Source: Artemisia argyi
Taxonomy: Eukaryota > Streptophyta > Magnoliopsida > Asterales > Asteraceae
DNA length: 64,000 nucleotides
Reading direction: 5' to 3'
Assembly (NCBI GenBank): GCA_030686995.1
Contig: CM060695.1
Location: 97,182,871-97,246,870 of the forward strand
Below the pieces are notes generated by a model, which did no database searches, had not been told where the DNA came from, and was given only the letters and a program-made list of their open reading frames with translations. The translations under genes and the position numbers were made by a program. Of the stretch, positions 1 to 17,973 are shown piece after piece (position 1 is the first letter of the stretch; each line of letters begins with the position of its first letter).

Positions 1-1345
1 GTTCCTTTTGTGATTTTAGGTACTTTGGGAGTGAAATCTGGAAAAGAAGGCATTTTGGACGTTTTTGGAGCATAAAAGTGAAGAAAACGGCAAAGTCTCA
101 ATTTTCCAAGCTGGGAACAGTAGGTGACGGCGTCAAGAGTAACTTCCTGACGGCGTCAAGAGTAATTTTCATGACGACCCAGTACAGAAATGACGGCGTC
201 ACAAGGAAGAGCGTCAAGAGTAAAATACGTGACGGCCTGGAAACACATAATACTTGACGGCGTCAAAAGTAGATCAAGGCAGTCCGAGAAGTATTTTGGC
301 GGCGAGATGACGGCGTCACCAATTTGGTCTTGACGCCGTCAGACCCTATTTCCTATATATAATTTTCTAATTTTTACACATTAAGAGAGGAAATTATGGA
401 GAAACCCTAAGGCCGAACCTAATACGATTTTTACAGGTTTTTCAAGGGTTTTCAGCCCTTGAAACCTTTCAAGTGTAATTGAGATAAGTGTTCTTTTAAT
501 TCAATCAATATATCTATGTGTTGGTTGTCTATATCTTGTTCTTATCTTAATTCCACTATGCTAGGCTAGATCTCTCTTGTGTTTGCTTGGATCTAATGAA
601 ACCTAGATGTTAATTATGTGTTGATTACTTGTTTATGGTTGTATTGGATGAATGATTTCAATGTTAGGCTTAAGAAAACTGGCAGATCTCCAAATGGTAA
701 CATGCTTGAACGTCTTAAGAAACATGAACCGATGGGCACTAGGTTTTATTGGTTGTATTTAATGCATGAGTAAATTCTAATGATCCCATGTTAGGAGCTT
801 CTTAGCCGGCTCGACATAGGAGTGAAGTAGGCACTCATAGGATTGGGGAGTTAAGTGCGCTACCCCATGAATGGTATTAAGGAATACAATCCGTCATCCA
901 CGCAACTATAACAAGTAATTAACGTGTAAAAGATGTCTAGGGAGTAGTGAAATCTAAGTAAACACAACTTCTCCATTTATTGCTCACAACCTTAGTATAA
1001 ATTAGTTTTATTTTCATTTCTAGTATTTTATTTTGATTGCATCTTTAGTATTGGGTTAGTTGACTAGCAACTAATTCCGCCCATATCCTTCAAACCTGAG
1101 ATTTTACTTTGCTTTCTAAAAATTATAAAAATACAAAAATAATCATCTGTCATCTCTAGCACTAGTAATTAGGTTTTCTAATCCTAGCAACACTATTCCT
1201 AGCTGAACGATCAATCCCCCGGTACTTGTCACTATACTATACTACAACGATCAGGTACACTGCCTGGTGGGGGTTGTAAGCTTCTCGAGATCCCTTGAGA
1301 GGTAAAGCCTGGTGCGATCCCCACGTATCGACACCGAAAGTGCAC
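1..1345 (+). mobile_element. Gypsy-type LTR-like segment, truncated at window edge
   Basis: No open coding sequence is visible. The segment has promoter-like organisation: six palindromic TGACG motifs (125-341), a TATA box at 354-362, then a long untranslated-looking stretch with phrases common in plant Gypsy LTRs, such as the run around 1190-1345 ending in 'cacgtatcgaca'. This looks like the U3-R-U5 of a large LTR whose left end lies outside the window. No primer binding site was recognised after it, so it may be a solo or degraded LTR. The boundary near 1345 is a guess. Confidence 0.35.
125..362 (+). promoter_or_regulatory. Cluster of six TGACGSCGTCA palindromes upstream of a TATA box
   Basis: Perfect 11-bp palindromes TGACGGCGTCA lie at 125-135, 148-158, 191-201, 255-265 and 308-318, and the variant TGACGCCGTCA at 331-341. 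Half sites (TGACG or CGTCA) occur between them. A TATATATAA box follows at 354-362. TGACG is the core bound by TGA-class bZIP factors (as-1 element), so this could be an inducible enhancer of the LTR promoter. Factor binding is inference; the repeats are seen directly. Confidence 0.55.
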
Positions 1346-1622
1346 TTTGACACCTAAAATACTTAAAGACCCTAAAAGTATTTTAGTCATTCTAAATGGT
1401 TGGTCAAGGGGTTTGATCATAATGCTACTTAACAAACATGTACAAACCTGTGTTGTAGCATACGATGACTCTAGACGTTGAGAGGTGTTGAATGTTTGTT
1501 GAGACAAAGTATGATTACAAGTAACTTGTACATTTTACGTTATGTTTCAAGTTATACGTTTGTCATCAATCAAAACAAAAGAGACTATATAGATTAAATA
1601 TCGTAATATTTGCACTAACAGT

Positions 1623-2090
1623 ATGGATACAAGTCTTAAGGTTTTTTTTTATTCAGACTGGGCAAAGTGTAAAGTGACCAGAAGGTCTATTACTGGTTAT
1701 GTTGTATTTCTTGGAAACAGTTTGGTTTCTTGGAAAAGTAAAAAACAAGTTGGTGTGCCTAGGTCCTCTACAGAGGCTGAGTTTAGAGCCATGTGTAATG
1801 GTTATTGTGAGGTGATATGGATCAATAAAGTTTTATCTCATCTGCAGGTTGATGTTAATCTGCTTATAGACATGTATTGTGATAATAATTTTGCAATGCA
1901 GATTGCTGTGAATCCAGTATTACATGAGAGAAGTAAACATTTTGAAGTTGACCTTTAATTTTTAAGAGAAAAAGTTGCATCAGGTTTTATAAAAACAAAA
2001 AAGGTCAAATCAGAAGATAACATTGCAGACTTACTAACAAAAGGGCTCAGTATATCTGACCATAACTGTTGGTCCCTTTTACTTGGTTAA
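1623..2090 (+). pseudogene. Ty1/Copia RNase H fragment, broken
   Basis: The reading frame gives the C-terminal RNase H region of a Ty1/Copia polyprotein: YSDWAKC, RSITGYVVFLG, LVSWKSKKQ, RSSTEAEFRAM, MYCDN and HERSKHFEVD are all family landmarks, with the expected acidic residues in SDW, TEAE and YCDN. A TAA at 1956-1958 interrupts the frame. Beyond it the same frame continues with FLREKV, KSEDNIADLLTKGLS and a second TAA at 2088-2090, as in intact elements. Reverse transcriptase and integrase are absent upstream, so this is a 5'-truncated dead copy. Confidence 0.85.
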
Positions 2091-3593
2091 CTATAACTAC
2101 AAAGCTAAAGTAACCAAGTTATATGACTTTAAAACAAAGATGTATAAAATGATTAACAATAAAGTAACGTAAGAATAAGAGACAATATTTTTCAACGTTT
2201 AATTCTTTATTAGAAGTTAATCAAAAGAATCGTACCCAAGTGTTTGCGGAATAACACTTGGGATTGAAAACGACAAGTATGGTATAGACTCCTCACTAAA
2301 CTCAATCTATGTTAAGTAACAACTTTCAAGACCCACTGAGCTATCTCAGGGGTTATGTTGTTCTTTGGAGGAGTAAAAGTGGTTTGCGAATGCTTTGCAT
2401 TAATTGCACAAACTTGTCAACTTTTACTCCTCTCTTATGCTACCTATTTATACACAAATGTGAACAACTCTATTATACAATGGACCTAAGTGTTCCTCAA
2501 TAAAATCTTGATAGATTTTATTCTCTGGCAAGGGAAACTTCTTTGGGTTAAGTCCAAAAGGCACTTTCTGATGACAGCCTGGTTTTAGCCATTTGAGGAA
2601 AGTTTGACCTTAAAGTGATAAAGCACTTTAGTGAAACAGATCAAACTTTCCCGCCCAGTCCCGCCAAAACTTCAGTCTTTTAGTCATCAGTCTTCAGTAC
2701 CATGAAGTTGTTGAGGAGTCATGGGGTTCAGTGAGTTATTGCCATCCTCACTGAACCCATCACCTTCTTCTTGGCTTAGATCACACTTCACTGAGTTCCG
2801 CCTCACTGAATGGAGAACCTTTCTTCTTAGGCTCGGTCTAAGCATCCTGAAGATGACTCACTGAGTTACTGTTCACTCAGTGACTTGTTTATACTTAGGT
2901 TATTTTACGTTCAAATCCTTGCAAGAAGAAGATTGAGGAATTCAGTGACCCAACAATAACAAATTTTGCAAAAGTCTTGGTTTGTTTAATGTTTTTTCAG
3001 GATAAAGCTGATGGGGGAGATTAAGGAAGCTAAAGCTTATGGGGGAGTTGGTCAACCACATGAGTCCAGGAGTCATTCAGTCATAGTTCAAGCAAAGAGT
3101 GTGCCCGCCCAAATCTTCAAGGACTAAAGGTGGACATTATTGAAGACATGAAGGACTGTTTGTGTAACTTAATTTAAGAGAGCTATATATAGTTTTTAGT
3201 CTCTCATTAGGAGTATTATTTTCTCATATTTTCTGTGTGTATTCTCTCTCACTTGTTGTTCTCTGAGTTTGAGAGAAACCTTAGTTTTTTTTTTTTTTTT
3301 TTTTTTTTAGTATAGTTTTATCTCTTGTTTTTGTATTGTAAAACTGCTATTCTTTAGCTTAACAAGTATTAATAAAAATAAGTGAGCCAAGGGGAGGTTA
3401 GCTGGGTTCACATGTATTGAATATGTGTTGATTTAGCTTTAGTTTATAAATTTCTACATATATGCTTCATCCACATCAGATGAGTAACTTAAAGCTAGGT
3501 GTATAGCGTAGATGAATGTCAAATATGCACACATTGTTCAGTTAAAACTTGGAAGATACTATATTTAGTTTCACTTAAGTTACCCAAAACACC
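2091..3593. other. Non-coding stretch, possibly the 3' end/LTR of the Copia fragment
   Basis: No gene is visible. Purine-rich runs 'gatgggggagattaagg' (about 3010) and 'atgggggagttgg' (about 3040) resemble polypurine tracts. They are followed by a TATA-like 'ctatatatag' near 3182 and a T-run at about 3287-3308, so 3040-3420 may be a Copia LTR. The gap between the RNase H end and these tracts (about 900 bp) is longer than usual, which weakens the idea. 'Actcactgag/ctcagtgag' phrases recur between 2320 and 2890. Confidence 0.3.
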
Positions 3594-3603
3594 ACTAATT
3601 ATA

Positions 3604-4274
3604 GGGGGTGAGCGTGGTTCGGTTTGGGTCGGTTTTTGGCTAAACCGAAACCGAACCGAAATATTCGGTTTTTATAAAACCCAAAACCGAAACGGTTCGG
3701 TTTTTTACGGTTCGGTTTTTTCGGTTTATTATTGATTTTCATTCGATTTTTCGGTTATTTCAGTTTTTAACCGTTATATTTGGGTGTGGCCAATTTATAC
3801 CAACAAACTTGTTTTACGTAGAAAATTGGTTATTCATCTTTACTTTTTTGTCAATCTAAACCTAATAATGTTTATCCGATATTTCTACAATTACACACAT
3901 ATAGATGAGACACACACACATGCAAGTGAACATACACATAGTATATTTATTGTCACATATTTATTGATATATTGTCAAATAAACACACGTATAAGACAAA
4001 CACGCATATAAATGTTAAGATAAATATATAATAAATCCTCTCACAAATTAAATATGAAGTTATTAATTGATTTATTAGTTATTAATTTATATTATATTAA
4101 TTATATACTGTTATATATTACAAACGGTTCGGTTCAGTTTTTACGGTTTAGTTTTTGGATGAGAACCAAAACTTAACCGAAATTTCTGTTTTTGAAAAAA
4201 ATAAAAATCGAACCATTGGTTTTTAGTTTCGGTCGGTTATTTCAGTTCGGCTTTTTCGGTTTTCAATTTGGTTT

Positions 4275-4315
<41 letters not shown>

Positions 4316-4330
4316 CTCTGCTCACCCTTA
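3604..4330. mobile_element. Small terminal-repeat element with 10-bp target duplication (Mutator-like?)
   Basis: The direct repeat ACTAATTATA flanks the segment at 3594-3603 and 4331-4340. The ends are short inverted repeats: GGGTGAGC near the left and GCTCACCC near the right. Inside are degenerate CGGTTCGGTTTT/AACCGAAACCG repeats (3610-3780, 4125-4270) and a ~40-nt T-run ending near 4316. Nine to eleven bp duplications are typical of Mutator-like elements, so a non-autonomous MULE is the best guess. It has no coding sequence. Confidence 0.55.
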
Positions 4331-4340
4331 ACTAATTATA

Positions 4341-4626
4341 TGAACCATTGGTCTTATATGAAGGTTATGCAGAATTTCGGGCCTTATATCGGGTTGACCC
4401 GATAACATTAGTAATCTAACCTGAACCCGACCCGATAATGTTGTCGGGTTATCGGGTTCGGGTCAAACCAACCCGGCAATATTTTTCACCCGATTTAACC
4501 CGACCCGATTATAGTGTTCCAATCAAAAGTGTGAGGTAATCATTTCCTAATTATAGTGTCGGGTTCGGGTCAGGTAAATCCGACCATACACCCCTAATTA
4601 TAGTGTTCCAATCAAAAGTGTGAGGT
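4341..4626. repeat. GGGTTCGGGTC low-complexity block with a 31-bp direct repeat
   Basis: CCCGACCCGAT/ATCGGGTTCGGGTC phrases fill 4380-4580. A 31-bp direct repeat beginning ATTATAGTGTTCCAATC is present at 4508-4538 and 4597-4627, a local duplication of about 89 bp. Nothing coding is seen. Confidence 0.55.
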
Positions 4627-5007
4627 AGAGGTGGCAATTTGTGTCCAAAATCAAAAAAATTGGTTAAATGGGTAAATTTTTAAAAGATTTGGGTACATTT
4701 GGTCCCCCTCTTTTTTTTAAAATGGGCATATATTGCCCATTTAGAAATTAAATTGGCACATGTTTTTCTCTCGCATTAAATTGTTTTTAATGAAAAACTT
4801 ATGAATATAATATATTTAGTTACTTAAATATAAATGAGGTGTTACGTTTCAGGAATTTTTTTTGTTGTTTTAAGTCTTTTTTAAGACGATTCGTATAACA
4901 TGCGCCGTTTGGCCCGCGCCCGTTTGGCCCGCGCCCGTTTAGCCCGTGCCCGTTTAGCCCATAGTCCGTTTAGCCCGTAGCCCGTGCCCGCCCGTTTTGA
5001 CACCTCT
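4627..5007. mobile_element. 381-bp MITE with 10-bp target duplication
   Basis: The target duplication AGTGTGAGGT is at 4617-4626 and 5008-5017. The terminal inverted repeats are AGAGGTGGCA (left) and TGACACCTCT (right), 9 of 10 matching. The interior carries a tandem CGTTTGGCCCGCGCC-type repeat at 4903-4995. The duplication length points to a Mutator-like non-autonomous element. No ORF. Confidence 0.6.
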
Positions 5008-5017
5008 AGTGTGAGGT

Positions 5018-5951
5018 AATCATTTCCTATCTCATTTACTCCTACCCATCTCAGATACCAACTAACTTTTGTGACTTTTCCCTCATTTTTCAGTTTTTTT
5101 ACTACATTTGTTTCTTTTTTCTCTCATCTAGATCTCATATTGTACATTTACATTTTCTAACATGCTTTCATATTATAAATTGCAGATAGAGGTGCTGGTG
5201 AATGAAAAGGCCACATTATTCACAGCTTTCTTCTTGCTCGGCATTTCACGATATTGTAATTTACCATCTCACTTTTTTAATTTTCCACCTTTTGTTCTTG
5301 TGATCATCAGCAACATAATTATGTTCTTTTTTTATTTATAGTTATGGTGATACATCTTTGAAGAAAGACGATAACGACAGCTAACGGTTGTTTACAAGGC
5401 ATCCAAGGTACATACATTATATATATATTTTGTTGCAGTCATGGATGTTAAAGGAGACCCTGCACATTTGGTGACAGATATTATCTATCATCAAAGTTCA
5501 TGTTTTCATGTTTCAGATTCTATATGCAGCAGTTTCGGCTAGCCGGGAATATAATATTTGAGAATCTGAAGTGTATATATGTAGTTCTTTTCAGCATCGC
5601 GAGCTTAAAAAGACTGAGCGTGCCTCCTCGTATGCTTATATAAAAGTCGGTGAGAAGTCACTAACAATACAAGCGGTTTTCCAGATTGCGTTGGTAAATT
5701 GATTTTTTTGTTTAACTAGAAATAGAAATTCAAGATTATTCATATGTACGTTTTACTTTGAATTTTATTCAAGGAATCTACGTTATGTTCAGACTTCGTT
5801 GTAGTTTCTGTTGTTGTTATCAAAAGGTTGGTTTTCATATTGAATCTAAACTTATAACCTTGATCCATTTTAGTAAAAAAATTGTATACTTGATGCATTT
5901 TGCTTGTGTCATTTACTTCGAAAAGTTAATTTAACGTTGTTTGATATGCAT
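5018..5951. other. Intergenic DNA, no gene recognised
   Basis: A+T-rich sequence with no convincing ORF on either strand. Nothing beyond short T-runs stands out. Confidence 0.5.
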
Positions 5952-5960
5952 TTATACTTA

Positions 5961-6265
5961 GGGATAATCACCAAAATAGATCGGGCAACCATGGTGAATT
6001 CGGTTCCTGCCCAGATCGGAAAATGTTTTTTTTTTTTGACAGGGCAACTGATGAAGAGTCACTTTCAGCAAGTGACAAGTGTTGATTGTCTGTCAGTTTT
6101 TTGGCCAACCTGTCAGTTTTTTGAGCAACAGCACACAATTTTTTTGCAACTGGGGGCACTTGTCATTATATGGGTCGAATTGCCCAATCTAAAAAAGACA
6201 TTTTTAGATGTGAGGGCAGGAATCGAATTCACCATGGTTGACCGGTCTATCTTGGTGATTATCCC
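5961..6265. mobile_element. 305-bp Mutator-like MITE with ~52-bp TIRs and 9-bp TSD
   Basis: The left end GGGATAATCACCAAAATAGA and the right end ...TCTATCTTGGTGATTATCCC are inverted repeats about 52 bp long with only a few mismatches; the repeats run inward to CCTGCCC and GGGCAGG. An exact 9-bp duplication TTATACTTA flanks the element (5952-5960 and 6266-6274). Long TIRs plus a 9-bp duplication are the hallmark of TIR-MULEs. The open frames inside are accidents of the inverted repeat; no transposase is present. Confidence 0.9.
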
Positions 6266-6274
6266 TTATACTTA

Positions 6275-7588
6275 TTGCTTTCTTGTCATATCACATCTCA
6301 CATTGTCAATTAAAAGAAAAAAAAATTGTGTTTCACATAACCAAGTTCTATGAGTATATCTCAAAAGAAATACAACAAATAAAACAATCTAAAGAGGTTT
6401 GATACAATCTTCAATCATGCTAATAGTACTTTTAAACTAAAAATAAAAACTGATGGCAACCGGCAACTTTTGATGAGCTCAAAATTAGATAATCACTTTC
6501 ACGAGGATGGACACAATTACAAAGTTGGAGTGGTTCGGCGCGAATACAAGAAACACGAACGTGAGGGTCAAGGTAAGGTCATTTGACTCTTTCGTGACAT
6601 TTCCTACCAATTTAATGTTTTTAGTTTAATTACTTTAATATATTTTTATGTTTATTCCTATTCTTGATATTCCTCCTGAGTTCCGTCTTATGTCCTGTTC
6701 AAGAATTTAGTTGGTAAAAACCAGGTTTGTTATTCTTGTTCAAGAACGACGTTCTTGAAACTTGATCCTGAACCCGTATCCAGCTTTTTTTTATCCGAAC
6801 GATGCCCCCGTTCCTAGACCAGTATCAAGTTCGTGTTTCACATTTATAGATCTTGTTCCTATCCCCGAATCCCGTTCCTTATTGCTGTTACAGTTCCAGA
6901 TTCACCTCATGTTTAAAGTTCTTGTCAAGTTTCCGTTATTGTACCAGATCTGATACCCGTTCGATCCACTCCTAGTGCGAATACTATACAGTCCACAAAT
7001 TAAAGATGAACTGGTTGATTGGCACGAATTTTGAGTACAACTTGACAGAGGAGTGCTAGAAATGTATCTAATAGTTGTACTTAAGCTGAGTTTATAATTG
7101 TTGGCTGTCATTAAGGTGTAGATTTGATCATTTCCATTGTAGTCTTGTATATATAGAGGTCTTCACCTCTCAATGAAATAACACGAAACATTTATGTGAA
7201 ACAGGTTAAATAGTTAAACCCTTCCAGCACATACGACCAAGCAACTTTCTTACCCACACACAAAAAAGAGAAGGTATTAAACAAATAACACTTGCACAGG
7301 GGATAACATTTGAGTCTCACAAACATAGCTAAGAAAGACAATGAGCACAAGAAAAACAAACAAAAATAGGCCAAACGAAGTGTCTAAAAAGAACAAAAAC
7401 AAATAAAAAAACGTCTAAAAACACAGCTTTCTGTCAAGCCTTGCAAAAACCCTTCAATTTCATAAATTTGTAAAAACACAAACGAAAATGGGTTTCACAT
7501 TTATCATACACAGATATATATCACAAACCTATATGGTCCACACACAGAGTCCACTGATTTCACCATAGGAAAAAAGAGAAATCCGTAC
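6275..7588. other. Intergenic DNA downstream of the CCT gene
   Basis: This holds the 3' flank and probable 3' UTR of the minus-strand CCT gene. The portion next to the stop codon (about 7150-7588) is A+T-rich. A GTTCTTGAAACTTGATCC-like degenerate repeat occurs at 6700-6900. No coding sequence is supported. Confidence 0.45.
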
Positions 7589-14320
<6,732 letters not shown>

Positions 14321-14377
14321 TGATCTTCTTCTTCACTCTACAAAACCTTCTTATACCTTTAAAGCTTTGTCCTCCAC

Positions 14378-14387
14378 ATATTTATAT
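14378..14387 (-). promoter_or_regulatory. TATA box of CCT, proximal copy
   Basis: ATATAAATAT on the minus strand, about 58 bp before the exon 1 ATG at 14320. That spacing implies a very short 5' UTR. The surrounding sequence is repeated in the upstream duplicate. Confidence 0.55.
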
Positions 14388-15226
14388 GGTTTGACTGGAG
14401 TGTTCTAGAATGTTACTACTGCTCCACTGTTTTGACCAGGTTTTGTTCCGCGGTATATTCCTCGTGGGGGGCCTGTTTGGTTACAGGTGTAAGCAAAATT
14501 ACTACACTATCTGATTAAATTATTGGATGCTTAAATTATGGTTCGTTTTATTCATCCAATCAAAATAACATACTTTGAATTAGGGAAAAAAAAAAAAAAA
14601 GTGTAGTAAACTCTTTTTTTGGCTTATGCAACAAACGTCGTAGTTGTGAGCAGTAGCTGAGCTGTGAGCAGCAGCCAAAAAAGCTCGCAATTGTGAATAA
14701 TTCAATAAAGTTTATGTTTGTTTGTCTATTTTTGTTTATGTTTGATCGTTTATGTTCGTTTAGCGTTCGTTTAGTGTCTTAATGAACGAACATGAACAAT
14801 TCATTTTCTTAATAAACGAACATGAACAATTCATTTTCTTAATAAACGAACATGAACAAGAAAATCCGTCCGTTTAAGCATCCGTGTTCGTTTATTTGTC
14901 CGGTTAAAATTAAATGAACGAACATGAACAGGGCTCCGTTCGTGTTCGTCCGGTTCGTTTACAGCCATACTATTAATCCAGCATTTTCGACAATTTCAAA
15001 TAAATAACAATTCACCTACTGATAGTCATTAGTTACAATTACCGAATACTTTTCATTGACATAATTTTTATCAAGTATCATATAATACAAACAAAAATAT
15101 TTAAGGTCAAAGTTAAAGAAAAAAGACTCAAAAAGTCAAAACTGGACATTTAATAAGGGACGGAGGGAGTATATCCCTACACAACATTATTTTATATAAA
15201 CATGAATATTATTAACCTAATTCTCG

Positions 15227-15228
<2 letters not shown>

Positions 15229-15313
<85 letters not shown>

Positions 15314-15383
15314 TTTTTGTTAAATGCAGGTGGGTGGTGATTTGATAAGTAAAACCTGAAACGAATTTGGCAGAAACAGCAGA

Positions 15384-15442
<59 letters not shown>
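15229..15442. repeat. Two (TA)n microsatellites, unit 2
   Basis: The equivalent runs in the duplicated unit, at 15229-15310 and 15386-15442. Their lengths differ from unit 1, as expected for fast-changing microsatellites. Confidence 0.95.
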
Positions 15443-15445
<3 letters not shown>

Positions 15446-15462
15446 TGAAAGGAAAGAATTAC

Positions 15463-15611
15463 GATTTTTTGGCTTGTTCGAGAGAACGAGCATGACCAAA
15501 GTGAAAAAGGTCATAAATTCCATCAGCGTACACACGAACTGGTCTGTCGGTGGGTGGCTCCACCATCCAGTTACGCTTTGCCTTCTTCTTATCTCCAACT
15601 TCTTCTTCCAT
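15463..15611 (-). pseudogene. Second copy of CCT exon 1 (upstream, intact)
   Basis: These 149 nt encode the same 49 residues plus two bases as the gene's exon 1, including HFGH, with the same donor TC|GTAATT. It lies in the second unit of a 1.3 kb tandem duplication together with its own TATA box. It has no downstream exons of its own. A transcript starting here could still splice to the exon 2 acceptor at 11218-11219 and skip the proximal copy, giving an identical protein. It is therefore either a redundant alternative first exon or a silent relic; the sequence alone does not decide. Confidence 0.85.
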
Positions 15612-15668
15612 TGATCTTCTTCTTCACTCTACAAAACCTTCTTATACCTTTAAAGCTTTGTCCTCCAC

Positions 15669-15678
15669 ATATTTATAT
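15669..15678 (-). promoter_or_regulatory. TATA box of CCT, distal duplicated copy
   Basis: Same ATATAAATAT and same spacing to the duplicated ATG (15611) as in the proximal copy, so both promoters look intact. Confidence 0.55.
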
Positions 15679-15987
15679 GGTTTGACTGGAGTGTTCTAGA
15701 ATGTTACTACTGCTCCACTGTTTTGACCAGGTTTTGTTCCGCGGTATATTCCTCGTGGGGGGCCTGTTTGGTTACAGGTGTAAGCAAAATTACTACACTA
15801 TCTGATTAAATTATTGGATGCTTAAATTATGGTTCGTTTTATTCATCCAATCAAAATAACATACTTTGAATTAGGGAAAAAAAAAAAAAAAAGTGTAGTA
15901 AACTCTTTTTTTGGCTTATGCAACAAACGTCGTAGTTGTGAGCAGTAGCTGAGCTGTGAGCAGCAGCCAAAAAAGCTCGCAGCTTCA

Positions 15988-16277
15988 TAAAGAAGCATTG
16001 GAAAAATGAGTTTTCCTAAAAAATAGCAAAGCCCACAGCTCTCATGCCAAACGAACACTATAAATCAAAAAGCTCATTGTTCACCGCTCATTACCCAAAA
16101 AAGCTCCAAAAAGCTTTGTGCCAAACATAGCCCATAAAGAAGCATTGGGAAAATGAGTTTTCCTAAAAAATAGCAAAGCCCAAAGCTCTCATGCCAAACG
16201 AACACTAAAAATCAAAAAGCTCATTGTTCACCGCTCATTGCCCAAAAAAACTCTAAAAAGCTTTGTACCAAACATAC
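15988..16277. repeat. Two direct copies of a ~143-bp repeat
   Basis: Copies at 15988-16130 and 16135-16277 both run from AAAGAAGCATTGG through ATGCCAAACGAACACTA to AAAGCTTTGT.CCAAACATA. A third copy, inverted, is at 17831-17973. The unit resembles widespread plant MITE ends of the 'gctatgtttggc' kind. Confidence 0.85.
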
Positions 16278-16284
16278 CTTATCT

Positions 16285-16653
16285 GCTCGGTAAGGCAAAG
16301 GGGACGTACTGGTCGGACATAAGACTCCAGCTGGAGCATGCCCCCTCTCAGAAGGAATATAACCGGTTGCTGGAGTTTGAAAACAAAGACCTCCAGATCC
16401 GTGAGCTCCAGCATGAGTGTTTGCGGCTTTTTGAGGGAGTCTTGAAACAGAATCCTCCCTTGGCGAACTAGGTTCCATACAATCCCGAAGAAGCATTTAA
16501 TGACTTCTTAAATAAAGATTACGACCAACGGGACCAGCTCTTCCCTGCTTTAATCTGCGATAGAGACGGAAAGGAACTTGACTTTTTGGGTGATGTGAGA
16601 CAAAGGCTCAAAAACGAGGGCCCCGCCTATGTCATAGAGATCTTTCGTTTTTA
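16285..16653 (+). pseudogene. Broken ORF inside the organelle-like insert
   Basis: One frame stays open across this stretch except for a TAG at 16469-16471, then continues to TAA at 16651-16653. The product is charged and helical-looking (for example LLEFENKDLQIRELQHECL, then EEAFNDFLNKDYDQRD), with no family that I recognise. The TAG is compatible with a C-to-T change in an originally open frame. The N-terminal start lies in the flanking repeat, so the true start is lost. Function unknown. Confidence 0.4.
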
Positions 16654-16917
16654 AGTTCAGATGGGAATCAAGTGTTTTCAATGAAAAGAAATCCTCCTCT
16701 GCTATTATCGCTTAATAGGTCAGATCGATCGAATGGAATGAATGGGCTCAGCCTAAGGGCCTTGAGCCAGAGGTCATACTGATCCTGTCCTTTCAATAAG
16801 AAATAGTTAAGACGCACACAAGAGAAGGAGGCCCAAGCGCAGCCAACCTACCTTTAATACGAAATCCACCACACGTTGAAAGTGTTTAGATTCTATTAGT
16901 GTGCAGTGAGTGAATAG

Positions 16918-17130
16918 CTAAAAGAATAGAGTGACCATCTTTGAATATCTAATATAAAGTAGTATAGTAAGATAAACATGGATATAACAAATATCTGGCT
17001 CTCGTCGAACTAGAAGTACTTCGAAAGCAATTCCTCCCACTTTTACTCGAGCTTCGGATATGAGACCTGTAAGAAAGTCTATTACCAGTACCCGGAGTTG
17101 GTCTCCCATTAATACTTCACCGTGAATCAC
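16918..17130 (-). pseudogene. Short ORF in the organelle-like insert, unrecognised
   Basis: A 70-codon minus-strand frame (MIHGEVLMGDQLRVLVIDFL...) with a hydrophobic, gene-like composition in its first ~50 codons. I cannot assign it to a family. It may be a fragment of an organellar ORF or plain chance. Confidence 0.25.
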
Positions 17131-17830
17131 CTTCTCTCTGTGATCCTCGCTGCTTACTGCTTATGCTTATTTGTTATTTCAATGCATCTGGGAATCAAAA
17201 AGAAGTAACTTGCCGGCCCTCTTCCTTTACGTCCTTCACCCAGCTAGGCAAACGCAGCGCAGCTCAGTCGTGCAAGTTCACGTCGGATTACGGAATCTGG
17301 AGTAATGATCGAAATTGAATGTCTTTAGTCAAAAAACGACAAAAGCTGTCCTTGCCATTGAAAAGAGTGCCATGGCCTAAATAAAGTCATCCAAGCCTTT
17401 ACTCCGTGGATTTGATGCCATCTTCTGTCATCCCCTTGATCGACTGTCCCTAAAGCAAAGAGCCAATGCCTGCTACTCTTCGGCTGCCATAAAGCGAGGG
17501 GCTAACCGGGTATTAACTCCTCTCGTCCCGCTACGCTTCTTCCTTCCCACTGTAAAGGGAATCAAAGGATACCCGTTCGTAAGCTTTCCCAGAGCTAATC
17601 TTATTATAATAAGATTAGAATCAATATTTTAGTATAATATTTATATTTTAGTAGATCCTAAAATATAAAATTGCAAAATGTATATTATTTTATATTTTAT
17701 TTTGGAATTGTTATTATTTTATATTTTATAAAATATAATAATAATAATATAATAAGATTATATTATTATTATTATATAAAATAATAATAAAATACTATAA
17801 TAAAATTGCGCCTATTGGAATGAATTGTTA

Positions 17831-17973
17831 GCTATGTTTGGCACAAAGCTTTTTAGAGTTTTTTTAGGCAATGAGCGGTGAACAATGAGCTTTTTGATTT
17901 TTAGTGTTCGTTTGGCATGAGAGCTTTGGGTTTTGCTATTTTTTAGGAAAGCTCATTTTCCTAATGCTTCTTT
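17831..17973. repeat. Inverted third copy of the ~143-bp repeat
   Basis: The reverse complement matches 16135-16277 at roughly 95% by eye, placing the organelle-like insert between two inverted arms. Confidence 0.85.

Larger units (their letters stand above)
16278..17830. other. Organelle-like (NUMT-type) insert between inverted repeats
   Basis: From about 16285 to 17590 the base composition rises to near-even G+C and the style changes completely from the surrounding A+T-rich DNA. It resembles plant mitochondrial non-coding DNA, for example the stretches around 17215-17300 and 17460-17580. 17590-17830 is then extremely A+T-rich with TAATAATATTAT inverted runs. I infer a nuclear insertion of mitochondrial DNA, but I do not recognise a standard mitochondrial gene in it. 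Confidence 0.45.

Noticed and set aside
5904..6353. 149-codon plus-strand frame
   Set aside because: It spans the inverted-repeat MITE; the frame is an accident of the long TIRs.
6455..6570. Possible small exon (HEDGHNYKVGVVRREYKK)
   Set aside because: Too short, with no partner exons or known family.
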